Shown: positions 11,797 through 23,300, numbered from the stretch's first letter. The stretch: 64,000 nt of DNA from Linnemannia elongata (GCA_036320915.1 JAXBDG010000018.1:744001-808000); one strand, 5' to 3'. Translations and numbers: made by a program. Notes: generated from the sequence alone by a model not told the origin.

Positions 11797-11991
11797 ATGC
11801 CTCTGTTCGTCCAACTGGTCCCTTCCGAAGTCATACTAAATGTCGTTTAGGACCAATTCCAGGTGTTGACGATTGCCTTCCTAGATGAAGAAGAACAGCA
11901 ACAAGAACTGCAAGAAGAACAACAAGAAGTGTTGGAAGATCCTCATGAGATTGCGGTCGAAGTCGAAGTCGAGGATAGTTTAATGGTCTGA
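11797..11991 (+). pseudogene. Acidic-tail M-x-H-N family relic with in-frame stop
   Basis: An ATG at 11797 opens 17 codons to a TAG at 11848-11850. The frame then continues as DQFQVLTIAFLDEEEQQQ and a Glu-rich tail ending at a TGA (11989-11991). The QFQVLTI segment matches VQLEALTI of the gene at 8212. The usual N-terminal M-S-H-N block is missing. The DIRS element begins about 140 bp downstream. Confidence 0.45.
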
Positions 11992-12144
11992 TCGAAGAAT
12001 AGGGTTTGCCTGTCCTGTTTAGCTTAAGTATAGCTCTATCGGATAATATTAGATAACAACAGATGAAGGACCAATCACTGACCAATAGTATTTTCGTACG
12101 AGATGAGGAGGATATACTCATTACTATGTTATTATCCATCCTAT

Positions 12145-12267
12145 GACCAGTGACCCTTTCCTGTGTAATCTTTCTTCTTTATTTCCACTCGAGAATTCAG
12201 CTAAATCCTTGCAAAAACTGAAATAAAAGCTGCTAATCTCTGTTACATGCACCATATCTTTCTTTTT
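12145..12267 (+). repeat. DIRS left inverted terminal repeat
   Basis: The reverse complement of 16347-16469, from GACCAGTGACCC to CATATCTTTCTTTTT. Confidence 0.9.
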
Positions 12268-12301
12268 CTCGCTTTCGGTACACATCCACTCGACATCAAG
12301 A

Positions 12302-13372
12302 ATGATCAACAATGACCACGACATTCTCTCATCGAGCGGCAACCCCGTTCACCTCTCTGAGGGCAGCAACCCTGCCCACCATCAAGCGACTTCCACCTCC
12401 TCTTCTCCCTCTCCCTCTCTTTCCCAGCTATTCTCCCAACTTGATCCTACAGCTCTTCAAGTTCTGGCAGCCGCGATCTCACCTCTCCTGCCTCAGCAGC
12501 CGACTCCAGCTCCAGTTCAAGACCCTTCCCCAGAGCCTGATCCTTACCTCGTCTCACCAGACCAGACCAAGACCCTCCAACTTTACGACCGTCTCGTGGA
12601 ACTTTGTCCCTCCCTCAAAATCAGCAACCTCCACAACGCTCAACTGGATGAAGAAGAGGCAGAGTACATCGACATCAAACGCTTCTCCAAGACCGCCAAC
12701 GTCGATTACACCCCTCCCCCACTCCCAACCAACTACGAAATCAAGGATTATGTCAAACGACAAGACAAGGAGTGGGTCACCTTTGCATCCAAAGTCGCTC
12801 AACTCACTAGACCCATTGACGCCACCATGCATGCTCTCGTCCGCAGTTCAAACCCCGACGATGACGCAATTATCTCGAACGTTCTGGAGACTCTCAACAT
12901 TCTGCGCCTCAACATTGCAAGCATCTGCTCAGAAGTCACCAAAGTTCGCTCAGACCGCTTCTACCGTTCTCAGCACCTCATTCCCCCTGTCGACCCAAAC
13001 AAACAGATTTTGGTCACACCAGATCAATTGGCTGAAGTGCAGAAACAGACAGAAGCCTATCGCAAGGCCGCCAACCACCTACGCAACCGTGGCCGTGGAG
13101 GCAACTATTCTCGCTTCAACAGGAACAACCGCGGCTATGGAAATCAACACCAGCAACAGTCATCCAACAACAACACTGGCACCAACAACAACGGCAACAA
13201 CAATGGAAGTACCACCAATGGCAACAACAATGGCATCAACAACCCCAACTCCAACGGCAGCTTCAATGGCAACTCCAATGGCAACCACAACAACCAAGGC
13301 AACTTTCAGGGTTTTCGCGGAGCCTCCTCTCGACGGGGAAACAGGGGAGGCCACCGAGACCAGTCCCAGTAG
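12302..13372 (+). CDS. DIRS gag-like protein
   Basis: A 356-aa ORF beginning 35 bp inside the left inverted repeat. The N-terminus is Ser/Pro-rich and acidic. The middle has conserved helical sequence (QTKTLQLYDRLVELCPSL; ETLNILRLNIASICSEV). The C-terminus is basic and very Asn/Gly-rich with RGRGG and GNRGGHRD motifs, plausible RNA-binding tracts. No zinc knuckle is seen. The same N-terminal type, cut short, starts the deleted DIRS copy at 43441. A second ATG ten bases downstream (12312) opens the frame that later encodes the recombinase. Confidence 0.75.
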   Translation: MINNDHDILSSSGNPVHLSEGSNPAHHQATSTSSSPSPSLSQLFSQLDPTALQVLAAAISPLLPQQPTPAPVQDPSPEPDPYLVSPDQTKTLQLYDRLVELCPSLKISNLHNAQLDEEEAEYIDIKRFSKTANVDYTPPPLPTNYEIKDYVKRQDKEWVTFASKVAQLTRPIDATMHALVRSSNPDDDAIISNVLETLNILRLNIASICSEVTKVRSDRFYRSQHLIPPVDPNKQILVTPDQLAEVQKQTEAYRKAANHLRNRGRGGNYSRFNRNNRGYGNQHQQQSSNNNTGTNNNGNNNGSTTNGNNNGINNPNSNGSFNGNSNGNHNNQGNFQGFRGASSRRGNRGGHRDQSQ

Positions 13373-15234
13373 GGGGACGTCTACAGCTCTACAAGGACGC
13401 ATGGTACCTCCTCACAAACGAAGACTGGGTTCGTCAAACTATCGCCAATGGATACGAGATCCCCTTCACTTCAACCCCACCAACATCGCCGCCACCTCGT
13501 CACCACACCCCACACTCGAAGGCAGAGAGCGAAGCGATCGAACAAGAGATCCTATCCTTGCTCGAAAAACGCGCGATCGAAGAAGCTACCGAGAATGGAT
13601 TCACCAGCCGCCTCTTTACAACCCCCAAGAAGACAGGAGATCTACGACCGGTTCTCAACCTCAAGCCTTTAAATGTATTTCTTCCCGAGCGCCACTTCAA
13701 AATGGAGGCCATTCGACAAGTGTCGACCCTAATAAACAAGGGCGATTATTTGACCAGTGTGGACCTTCAAGATGCTTTCCTACATGTGCTCATTCATCCC
13801 TCACACAGGAAGTATCTTCAATTCCATTGGAAGGGTCATCAATTTCAGTTTCGAGTGCTACCCTTCGGTCTCTCCTTAGCGCCCTACGTCTTTACCAAGA
13901 TCCTCAAACCAGTCCTCAAATGGGCACGCAGGAAGGGAATCAGGATCAGCGCGTACCTGGACGACTTAATCATAGTGGCAGCCAACAAGGAACTCTCTCG
14001 CCTACACACCAGCATGATTCTCAAGCGCCTGGAAACCCTTGGCTTCCTGGTCAAGAAGTCCAAGTCTCAATTGGAACCGACGCAGTCCCTTCAGCATCTC
14101 GGATTCACCATCGACACCAGGCAGATGACACTCTCAGTTCCCAAGGACAAGGTCAGGGATGTTCGTCGAGAAGCCCAACGTATCCTCAACAGAGGCAACC
14201 TGACGGTACGATGCCTTGCATCCTTTATCGGGAAAACACTTGCGATGACGGCAGCAGTCCTTCCAGCCCGCCTTCGCACCCAGAATCTGGTTCATCTCAA
14301 GAACAATGCCCTTCGCCAACACAAACAATGGACGGCATCTATTTCCTTGACAACAGCAGCACGCAAGGACCTACAATGGTGGGCCAAAAACCTCTCCAGC
14401 TGGAACGGCCAAACATGGATCCAACAACCACCACAGGAGGAACTATTCACCGATGCCTCAGACTCAGGATGGGGTATAGTGCATCAGAGCAGACTATTGT
14501 CCGGCACATGGAATCGGCAACTCCTCAACAAACACATCAACTACAAGGAGCTTTTTGTGATCTGGAAAGTGGTCACCTCACCTCAATTTCAGGGTCGCCG
14601 ACTGAGGATCTACGTAGACAACACCACGACAATGGCCTATGTGAACAAATTTGGTGGCACGAAGTCCCTCAAATTAATGGACCTCGCCAACAAGATCTGG
14701 ACACACTGTCTAACAACAGGCACCACGATCTCAACAGCCTTCGTCCCCTCGTCCTTCAACCCCGCAGACCCTCCGAGTCGACAATTGGAACAACAACTGG
14801 AATGGAGCCTGACACAGGATTGCTTCAACATGATCGACAACAAGTGGGGTCCCCATCAGATGGACCTATTTGCCAGCAACAAGAACAACAAACTACCCCG
14901 TTACATGTCATGGAGACACGATCCATCAGCCTACGCCCAAGATGCACTCCACCAGCCCTGGACAAACCTCGGTCGCCTTTACGTCTGCCCCCCGTGGAAT
15001 CTCTTACCCCAAGTACTGGAACGACTACGCCGAGAGAAGTTACCAGCGACAGTCATCACTCCCAATTGGACAGGATCTCTCTGGTACCCGATGCTACAGA
15101 AGATGACAACTCAACCACCGATCGACCTTCCTCGGACAGCAGTGCAGTCATTATCGGCAAACGAACCAGGCCTCTTATCGAAGAACCTAGCGTGGCACTT
15201 GCAGGCATGGAACGTGAACGCAGAGCAGCTTTAA
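13373..15234 (+). CDS. DIRS reverse transcriptase / RNase H / methylase-like protein
   Basis: The frame is open from 13036 but has no ATG before the RT domain, so -1 frameshifting from gag is the likely route; the start given is nominal. The mature region begins LYKDAWYLLTNEDWVRQ. RT motifs: SVDLQDAFLHV with the first catalytic Asp, PFGLSLAPYVFTK, and YLDD in RISAYLDDLIIVA. RNase H motifs: LFTDASDSGWG, NYKELFVIW and YVDNTTTMAYV. The C-terminal part has DLFASNKN and CPPWNLLPQVL, the region called DAM/N6-methylase-like in DIRS elements. Its function is cytosolic or nuclear cDNA synthesis of the element. It overlaps the recombinase start by 28 nt. Confidence 0.88.
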
Positions 15235-16202
15235 GAGCCCGAGGGTTTGACGAGGCAACGATCACACTCATGCGCGACAGTGAACCTCAACGCAGGAAAC
15301 AACAACGATATCAACCTACCCAGCTCAAATACATTCGCTTCTGCCAGGAACGCAACCTCGACTACAGCCGTGCCGACCCTGTCGTTCTCCTCAACTTTCT
15401 TGCCTGGGGCTACACAACCTTACGATGGAAGTGCACGACAGTCCAAAACTACCGCGCCCATGTCAAATACCTTTACCCCGACACGTCCGACTTCGACGAT
15501 GACCCCGATTTTTCGACCTTCTTCAAGACTTTACAGGCAATAGAAAAAGGCTCCTGTGGTCATTCTGACTACGACGCTACACCAGTCCGGGAAGAGCTCC
15601 TCAAATGGGGCTCCAACGATCAACTATCGATCGACCAACTAACCCGCAAAGTCTGTTGGCTGTTGGGTATGTGCAATTTCCTCCGCCCAAGCGACATCGC
15701 ACGCATTGACCTCAACCAGAGTCTTCTGTCCGAATCCAACTTCCTCCGTCTGTGTATCGTCCGCCCCAAGGAGACCTCTGGAGGCATCCACCGCGACAAG
15801 CATACTATCGTTCAAGCGCATCCCTCGGAACCGATCCTCTGCCCCGTCAATACCATCAAAGCGTATTTGGACCGTCACGCTCGCCCTATCCTCAAGTCCC
15901 CCCATCCCACCCTACTCGACCTCACCATCAACCCATTGATCCGCTATACCAAGGATGCCACTTCTGCCCTCTCTTCTCAAAGGATCTCCAAGCATATCAA
16001 GTCTCTCATGGTGCTGATGCCCCTCGCCAATGGTTCCATCCCCAAGGCCCGCGCAGCTGGCTCAACTATTGCCGCCTTAAAAGGAGTCCCTATCGACGAC
16101 GTGATCACTCAAGGAAACTGGGCATCTCACTCCACATATCTCCGTTTCTATCGCATTTCGAGCAGAACACGGACTAACTTTACGTCCGTGCTGCTCAGCT
16201 AA
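15207..16202 (+). CDS. DIRS tyrosine recombinase
   Basis: A 331-aa reading from the ATG at 15207, in a frame that is in fact open from 12312. It starts MERERRAALRARGF. The catalytic domain shows LLGMCNFLRPSDIARI with the first Arg, a KETSGGIHRDK strand, PKARAAGSTIAALKG with the second Arg, and NWASHSTYLRFYR with the nucleophile Tyr near the end. It integrates the circular DNA intermediate in place of an integrase. The related but truncated copy at 42651-43217 shares these motifs (WLLGICGFMRPSDIEYI; GNWSSSIIFDRFYR). Confidence 0.88.
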   Translation: MERERRAALRARGFDEATITLMRDSEPQRRKQQRYQPTQLKYIRFCQERNLDYSRADPVVLLNFLAWGYTTLRWKCTTVQNYRAHVKYLYPDTSDFDDDPDFSTFFKTLQAIEKGSCGHSDYDATPVREELLKWGSNDQLSIDQLTRKVCWLLGMCNFLRPSDIARIDLNQSLLSESNFLRLCIVRPKETSGGIHRDKHTIVQAHPSEPILCPVNTIKAYLDRHARPILKSPHPTLLDLTINPLIRYTKDATSALSSQRISKHIKSLMVLMPLANGSIPKARAAGSTIAALKGVPIDDVITQGNWASHSTYLRFYRISSRTRTNFTSVLLS

Positions 16203-16212
16203 TCTCTGCATG

Positions 16213-16310
16213 CACAGGAAAGGGTCACTGGTCATAGGATGGATAATGAGTAGCGAAGACGACAAAGGAAGTCTTTCGCACATTATCCGAGACCAGTGAC
16301 CCTTTCCTGT
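16213..16310 (+). other. DIRS internal complementary region
   Basis: 16213-16247 is the reverse complement of the left element end (12131-12165). 16243-16310 is the reverse complement of the right end (about 16450-16517). The two halves overlap in ATAAT, so the junction reproduces a circular intermediate with the ends joined. This is the hallmark of DIRS replication. Confidence 0.92.
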
Positions 16311-16346
16311 CCCACCCTTTCCGTTCCCGCCCTATGTCTTTGCTCC

Positions 16347-16469
16347 AAAAAGAAAGATATGGTGCATGTAACAGAGATTAGCAGCTTTTATTTCAGTTTT
16401 TGCAAGGATTTAGCTGAATTCTCGAGTGGAAATAAAGAAGAAAGATTACACAGGAAAGGGTCACTGGTC
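16347..16469 (+). repeat. DIRS right inverted terminal repeat
   Basis: The reverse complement of 12145-12267. It lies downstream of the internal complementary region, as expected. Confidence 0.9.
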
Positions 16470-16517
16470 TCGGATAATGTGCGAAAGACTTCCTTTGTCG
16501 TCTTCGCTACTCATTAT

Positions 16518-18200
16518 GCACAGACCGTTCAGTTTCTACACTAACAACAAAACACAACAAAATCTCCAAAAGACCTTGTGTTCGCAAGACGTCAGTGAGG
16601 GAAATAGCTTCACACTAGGCCAACTTAGCGGTAGATAGCCTCCTTCCTTATTTTTTGAAGACATTGTTCTTATGCCGTGTGCTGTCATCGATGATCTGAT
16701 CCGTGCTCCCCTCGTTTTTTTTGTCTCTCTTTTGACATTTATCCCTTTTTTTGGTTTCGATCCTGACCCGATATTAATTGCTGAGTTTTTGTCTTTCCTT
16801 AACCTTGTCACCTGTTGTTGTAATGCTTCACCCTTCTTTTTCTCCTCCTCTCCTTCCATTTTTTGTCATCCCTCCTCCTCCTTTCTTCTCTTTGATATCC
16901 CCCTTTCCTTCTTTGTTATCCTTATCTTTGTTTTAGTCCATCCTCCCTTCTTTTTTGTACTTCCAACATTTGTTTTATCCCTCGTTTTATGTCTTACTGA
17001 CATTCCTTCACCATTCCTCCTCATAAGTCTGATCACCTCCTTTGCATAAACTAGCATGATTGTGCATTACTTCATAGGGTTAGTGAGAATGTCAAAACCT
17101 TCGCCACTGACTCATAAAGGTGCCTCAATCTCGCAACCATTGTGCTCACATTGGGTAATAAGTATTCCGAGAAGTGAAATCAGCACCAATGGCAATTGAG
17201 AAAGGAGCGTTGTTTCCTCAGTGTATTGAAATGGTCAAAATAGAGCCCAGTAAATTGTCTTTCTCTATTGTCTGGCCCTTCATCAGTCAGTAGGTGCATA
17301 GGAACTGTGGTCAGTGTAACTCTCCATGCCAGTTCGCGACCATGCTCTACAACGAACAAACCTTCGCCTTGTTTGTTATGGTGGAATGGAACCAATTGAG
17401 TGCGTTAATTTCACGGTCCCGATCCTTTTTAGCTCACATCCCTCCTGTTGCTCCTTTCCTCTTTCCCGCTCGTCGAGTCGACTTTTGCTGCCCCTTCCTT
17501 CCTCCTCCCCCTTTCTTTTCCCTTCAATTTCCCATTTCTTCTACACCTACATTGGACCAATGGGCGCATGAAGTTTTATCTTTTTTTTTGTTGGTGTCCC
17601 AGTCTTTTGCTGATTGTTTACTCATTCACCTCCTTTTCTACGCTCCCTCTTCCTTCCAGTCCTTTTACTTTTCAAAATGGAGCGAGAACAAGTCTGCGTT
17701 AACTGCGGCGAAGACGAACAAAGCACACATAGAGATACATAACGCACATTGGACACGTCCCCTCTCTGTGCATTTCAAAAAAAAAAAAAAAAAAAAAAGA
17801 TACTCTTACTTTTCTTTCATTGTTTACCCTAAGTCTATTCAAACAGACAAAACAACCCCACTAGGATGACTGAGGAATGGTGCGAACCAATGAAGTCAAC
17901 CCAAAGGGATCAATTGAACGACAAGCAAGGAACAAGGCAATTGGATCGATTCGCCAAAACGTGAACGGACAATACCTGAACAACCACCCCTTTTTTGGTG
18001 TGATACACTACCTCAATAACTGACTTTCCTTACCATATATCAAACAATGGCTGGGTAAGCTTGGAACTGCGGTCATTTAGTGAAGGGATGTGAGATTAAT
18101 TGGGGATTGACCTTTAAGCACTGGACCTTGCTACTCGCCAGAGTCCAGCAAAGGCATGGTCCACAAATGCCATGGTTGCCAAAAACCCACCATTATTTTT
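16518..18200. other. Pyrimidine-rich spacer, no gene seen
   Basis: Mostly CT-rich, with a poly(A) run at 17779-17798. Hydrophobic Phe/Leu/Ser ORFs (for example 16672-17049) follow from composition and have no domain. Confidence 0.5.
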
Positions 18201-18204
18201 CCTA

Positions 18205-18210
18205 TATAAA
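18205..18210 (+). promoter_or_regulatory. TATA box upstream of 18328 gene
   Basis: TATAAA in CCTATATAAAG, about 118 nt before the ATG, followed by a pyrimidine-rich leader. Confidence 0.4.
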
Positions 18211-18327
18211 GATTGCATCCTCATCCTGTTTCCCTCCCTATTCTCCATCTCTTCTCACTCTGTTCAATCGTAATAACCAACGACAGACGGGGACAATCGC
18301 CATTGCCATATATTACTACTACACAGT

Positions 18328-18564
18328 ATGCCTCACAACCTCAAGCGCTTTTACGGAATCCCAAGACGCATCCACAACAACGAGCCAGCGAACCTTCCAA
18401 ACACGGTCATTTCGTACAGCGAGCAATTAGTTGTTCAGCCTCCACACAACTACAACAACAACATTCAAGTCCAGATGGCCATCATCCAAGCCGAGCCGGT
18501 TGTTGTCTCTCGTCGACTGATCACCATTGAAGTCCTACTCGCTCTTCGGATGATTCACCCTTGA
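18328..18564 (+). CDS. M-P-H-N family small protein, divergent member
   Basis: A 78-aa ORF starting MPHNLKRFYGIPRR. Then come LPNTVISYSEQ, corresponding to DPETIIASYE of other members, and NNNIQVQMAIIQAE, corresponding to VQVQLDATQA. The C-terminus (RRLITIEVLLALRMIHP) is moderately hydrophobic but shorter than the helix of the membrane-type members. A TATA box and pyrimidine-rich leader precede it. It lies 1.4 kb before the member at 19931. Function unknown. Confidence 0.5.
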   Translation: MPHNLKRFYGIPRRIHNNEPANLPNTVISYSEQLVVQPPHNYNNNIQVQMAIIQAEPVVVSRRLITIEVLLALRMIHP

Positions 18565-19760
18565 CCCGGACTAATAGACGTCGGTCATGGCAACTCTTCT
18601 GGTTCAGACAAGTAGGACAAGGCTGTCGCTGGAGACACGAATCTGAGAGAACCCCGCTCAAGAACAGCACACACCTCGCACAGACCATACTTCCCTCCTC
18701 CATTTTGGGGCTGTTGAGGCAGGAACCGGCCGCCTTGCGACCTCCGCCTTTTTGCGTGCCATAAAGATCTCGTTATTTCTCTATCGCAATCGTCACTTCC
18801 CTCTCGCTCACTCACTTTCCCGCTCCTTTCTTTCACTTCCAACTACACTTATCAAACAAATCGCAACAGCTACACGTCCATAGCATTAAATCCTGTCACC
18901 ATGTGAAACTGACCGTTCAATTGCTCCTCCACCCTGTGTGCATGGTAAAAGAGGAGGAATTAAGCTTTCTATTATTACATATACCTGACGCTTAGCCCCA
19001 AACTTTGTTGCATGTACGTTTTTTTTTCGGAAACAGGTCCTTTGGTACATTCTGTCCACCTCACCCTTGAGCATGGTTGTTACGTTTCCTCACCTGACAA
19101 GACTTCTTCTTCCCTCTCCGCCCAATCCATGGTCGACTTGCCCATTGCTGCTTTATAAATGACCATGCATTCACTTTTCTCTCATCTCTCAAGCAACATG
19201 CATTCACTGCTCTCTCCTCACATCAAAACAATATTCGCTTCTAATTCATTGCAGCAAGACCGCACGCCCTGTAACCATATCAGCACCTTCTCATTTTGTT
19301 GTTACCAAAGAAAGATAGAATCCCCAAGTCAAATGGGTTCAGTTGGTTCATATGACATGATAACCATACCATCAAGACAGGGGTATACCATCAAGACAGG
19401 GGTAGTGAACGATTAGGCGCTCCTTAATCACCAACCCTCCTCAAACGACAAAATAATGAGAGCCATCCAAGTTCTTGCATGAAGTCAAAGATCCCCAACA
19501 CAAGAGAATAGAACTTTGAATCGCTCTCCGTGCACGCCACTTTTACCATATCTGACTGTTGAGGGGGGCATAAAGGTGGTAGTGCTTCTGAGATAGATGG
19601 AATTGATAGTGATGACGGTCAGCAAGGTGAGGTGGAGGCTGACCTGCAGACCATTGAGGGGGCGGAGTCACTGGTCCAGCTTCAGAAGCATGGACACGCC
19701 CTGAAAAAGGCAATCGTGAGGAAGACTTTGCTCTCAAGATATTTTTTAAAAAGATCTCCC
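18565..19760. other. Intergenic, no gene seen
   Basis: No ORF with a recognisable domain. An 18-bp near-perfect tandem duplication of TACCATCAAGACAGGGG lies at about 19367-19403. Confidence 0.45.
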
Positions 19761-19765
19761 ACTCT

Positions 19766-19771
19766 TATAAA
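19766..19771 (+). promoter_or_regulatory. TATA box of 19931 gene
   Basis: TATAAA about 160 nt upstream of the ATG. The following leader (CATCTTGACCCA through AAGTTGCCTAG) matches those of the copies at 240 and 9869. Confidence 0.4.
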
Positions 19772-19930
19772 TGTTGACCATCTTGACCCATTTTTACCTT
19801 TTGTTTGTCCATCCTGTACACAAAAAATCCAAGCACCCTGTTCCATACAAATCCAGCTCCTTGCAAATAAAGCGAATATTACCAACAACACAACACACCC
19901 CAACTAACTTCCTTTTGCCAAGTTGCCTAG

Positions 19931-20245
19931 ATGTCGCGCAACACTTTATTCTTGGCGTCACCAAGGCTCCCCGACAGAGAAGACGATCTATATCTCTCAG
20001 ACCCAGAAACAACCATCGTCTCATACGAAGCCCCTACCGTTCTACCGCCAACCATCCAGGATCACCAAGAGGCTGTCCAAGTACAGCTGGATGCTGCTCA
20101 AGCTCTGACGCGTGTCCTGATCGTGGTCGCCGTCATGATCGCTGTCGCTGCCCTGGTAATCGTCATCACTGTCTATGGACACGTCAACGCTATCGGTCGC
20201 GCCGGGGATGGAGGAGGAGTGAAGGATGGAACGCAGACGGGGTAA
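19931..20245 (+). CDS. M-S-H-N family small membrane protein
   Basis: A 104-aa single-exon ORF: MSRNTLFLASPRL, REDDLYLSDPETTIVSYEA, PPTIQDHQEAVQVQLDAAQ, then a membrane helix (VLIVVAVMIAVAALVIVITV) at about residues 60-80 and a longer polar end (GRAGDGGGVKDGTQTG) than the 9869 copy. No signal peptide is present, so a tail-anchored or single-pass protein is inferred. The leader is conserved. The left junction of Crypton 2 follows about 95 bp downstream of the stop codon. Function unknown. Confidence 0.6.
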   Translation: MSRNTLFLASPRLPDREDDLYLSDPETTIVSYEAPTVLPPTIQDHQEAVQVQLDAAQALTRVLIVVAVMIAVAALVIVITVYGHVNAIGRAGDGGGVKDGTQTG

Positions 20246-20340
20246 AAAACGACAGAAATTGACTGAGGTGCATGATAGAGACAGACAGTCACGCTCCCTT
20301 CGGATTTAATACAGTTTTGCAAGTGTTTAATAATTTCCAC

Positions 20341-23300
20341 TATCGGCAGGACTGGGGTCATAATTTTTTTTTAAAAAATGATTTAGATCATTTCTAGTCA
20401 CGTGACATAAATAATAGCGGCATAGCTGAAAACCATCGAGTAAATTTTGTGTGATAGATTTCATCTATGCTCTCCTGGATCATAAATTATGCGAACTAAA
20501 GACCTGCCAAGTCCATAGCGCTCAGGATAGGAATGTCATCGCCCATTAGAGATTCTTATTTCTCTTTTTCTCTCCTTTCTTTGTAGTTGTTCATCACTCA
20601 AACCATTAGCGTTTAACAATGGCATACGGGTGATAAATGGTCATAATCAGTTTATTTATTTATTGAGCAACGCTCTTCCTGCTAACTTTATGTTTGTTAA
20701 TAAAAGCATTGAGAGTCATCGACCCTTTGGCCTTCTCGATCTGCACAAGCGCTTTCTCCTCTCGTACGGCCAGATCGATATTACTGTCAAACGCTAGCAT
20801 GACTTCTAAGACCATATAGACGATATCCTTTTTGAATTTCCATTGAGCATCGTATGTGTTGCGTTTACAAGGAAAACTCGGGTCCCATCGCCACTGGGTG
20901 GCAGCCGCCTTGCCATTAAGTCCAAAAACGCTGCGCCCCTTGACTCCATTCAGTCTCCAGATGGAAGGGTTGCCATCCATGCCGCGAAACCATTCACACC
21001 AGTGGTCCCTAAGACTACGACTTTTCGGGATCATCTCGTATCTCACGCCATCGTCGACGTCAAACAGAAAATCGTACTTTGAGCCCAACTCTAGCGCCAA
21101 TTCATCCATCCGTTGCAACAATTCCTGAGGCGCAGGTGCTGGTTCTGGTGTTGGCTCTGGAGTTGGTTCAAGTTCCAGTTCTGGTTCTGGTACTGGTGGC
21201 GATGATGAATCCGGACGATTGCCGGGATGTTGCTGTAATTGTTGCAGTTGCGCAATTGGCTCCATAACCTGATCTTCGACCTCGACCTCGAACTCGGACG
21301 CGGACTCGAACTCAGACTCGGACTCGGAATCAGACTTAGCATCGGACTTGGACTCGGACTCGGACTCGGACTCTGTTTCCACCATTCGTACCTCAGGCCT
21401 CATCTGGTCCTGCTGTCTCCTCTCATGTACTCCTCCACGATGACGTTGACGAGAGCGATGAGATCGATTTGATGGGAATTCTTGTGTATATGGTCCGGAT
21501 GCGCGTTTCATCTCGTCCTGATAGATTGACAAGAACTGAAGAGGTGTATCCTGGTACATCCGTTGGATTGTGCGGTTGAGGGCAAGGCTGTGCTGATTCA
21601 ATGCATCCGTATAAAATCCCTTGAGAATATCCATATGCTGTAAGATCGTATTCCCAACCTTCGCCGTAATGATCTTGTCGAGATGTTGCAACGAAATGTC
21701 GAGTGTCGTCTTGACTTCCCGAGTGAACGTCCTCATCTCGGTCCTGGTGTTCGAGAAGCCGTTCGTCAACTTAGAATCGAGACTCCGTAACTCGGCATGA
21801 ATGGCGGGCGCATTATGAGACAGAAGATCGGATTGAGGTGGTACAGCCAGATCCATTGCGTTCAAAAGGTTGGCTCGGTACTCGAGAAAGAGGACATCAT
21901 GGAATATGGCATTTTCAAAGACCTCGTGGCGACCATAGGCCATATAATCATCGGGATTGATATCCATAAGGGCCACAGCATCCTGTATGAGGATCTTGCG
22001 AAGATATGCGAGCAAACGTAAGAACTTGAGACGCAGAATTCCATCGAGGTTGGTGGGGGCCGGCATACGTTCCGAAGTGAGTCTGTTAAAAAACTCGTCC
22101 CGATCTTCCATAATGTTCTCCAAGAGCATCAGCCAGTCCGGGTGTCGATTATAACAGTCCTCCAGAAATGGAAAGACTTTTTGCTGAAGAGCGAGAGGAG
22201 GACGAAGAACATCGCGCTTGATAAACGGAGGCATACCAACATGAGTAGACCCAGCTAGAGCATATGCGACACCCTTAGGAAGTGGATGAAGGTAATGAGA
22301 TGTGAGGCGTCCTTGGTCCTTTTTCCAGCCTCCGTGATGCTCTATGGCTTTGACATCTTGACCAAGGGCGTACGCATGATTGGCTCCGGAGTGGCGGTAA
22401 AAATGAGTGGGTTGATCGGTAACAATGCCGGCTTGCTTGAAGAGCAGGGACATTCCACCGAGATGAGCGGTATTCGACATCTTGTTCTCCTTGTTCTTTC
22501 CAAACACAAGATATGTATCTCTCCACCTGCTGTCCTGCTCGTTATCAAACTCTGGCCTGTTGAATGGGTCCTATAGCAAAAAGGATTGGTAAATATGGCA
22601 AGTAAATAATTGCAACCACGGAATAAAATGGACGAAGGACGAGGATATCAAAAAGCAAATGCGCCTTCTTACCTCCCAAAGCTGGAACAGATAGAAGGCA
22701 AGAGCTCCGAGAGGGCATAGCTCAACATCGGTATTCCTGATTGCAACGCCGTATGTCACACCTCCTGTTTTCATAGTCTTCCCTTGCGTCATGATAAGGA
22801 CGATCGCAATAGTGCCAGGTCGGTCAGAGTCCTTCACTGTCGAGGGAGTGGCCAGGTTCGAGAACGTATGGAGGTTGATGTGTGGGAGTTTGGCGAATCG
22901 AAGGTTTTCTCCTCTCATCATCATATGATGGCCCCAGGACGCCATCAACCGATTTTTCAGACCAGTGATTTTGTGTCGCCTGCTGTTTATGTCGCCGTAT
23001 CGATGTGCCCAGCCAACTCTCATCAGCCTCCGCATCTTCTTGACCTCGCTACCATCAGCCGCATCAATGGTGGCATACTTCTTGCACTCGATTTTGGGGT
23101 CTCCTGCAATCCGATGCTTGAAGGCGTTGATGACTGCTGCTACAGCGGTTCCGGTACGTGGGTGGGGTTCAAATCTCAGTCCATCAGGCTCGCTGGTTTG
23201 TTGTTTGGTGTAGAGGTCGACGACGGCGCAAATGTAAGCCTCTACTGTCTTCATGCTGGGAATGTCTTGATAGTCCTCATACACCACCTTTCTCTTCTTC

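Larger units (their letters stand above)
12131..16517 (+). mobile_element. Complete DIRS-type retrotransposon
   Basis: About 4.39 kb with the layout of DIRS elements: inverted terminal repeats of 123 bp (12145-12267 and 16347-16469), unique outer ends (12131-12144 and 16470-16517), three overlapping ORFs (gag-like; RT/RNase H/methylase-like; tyrosine recombinase), and an internal complementary region at 16213-16310 that joins the complements of both ends. No target duplication is expected for this class. All ORFs are open and the terminal repeats match without visible differences, so the copy appears young and possibly autonomous. Confidence 0.93.

Noticed and set aside
12312..15206. The extended recombinase frame as a proven 1296-aa protein
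   Set aside because: The part overlapping gag and RT shows no domain; only the region from about 15207 matches tyrosine recombinases. Kept as a finding, not as a CDS.
16672..17049. Hydrophobic 125-codon ORF resembling a membrane protein
   Set aside because: Pyrimidine-rich composition alone gives Phe/Leu/Ser/Pro; no homologue in the window and no promoter or leader.
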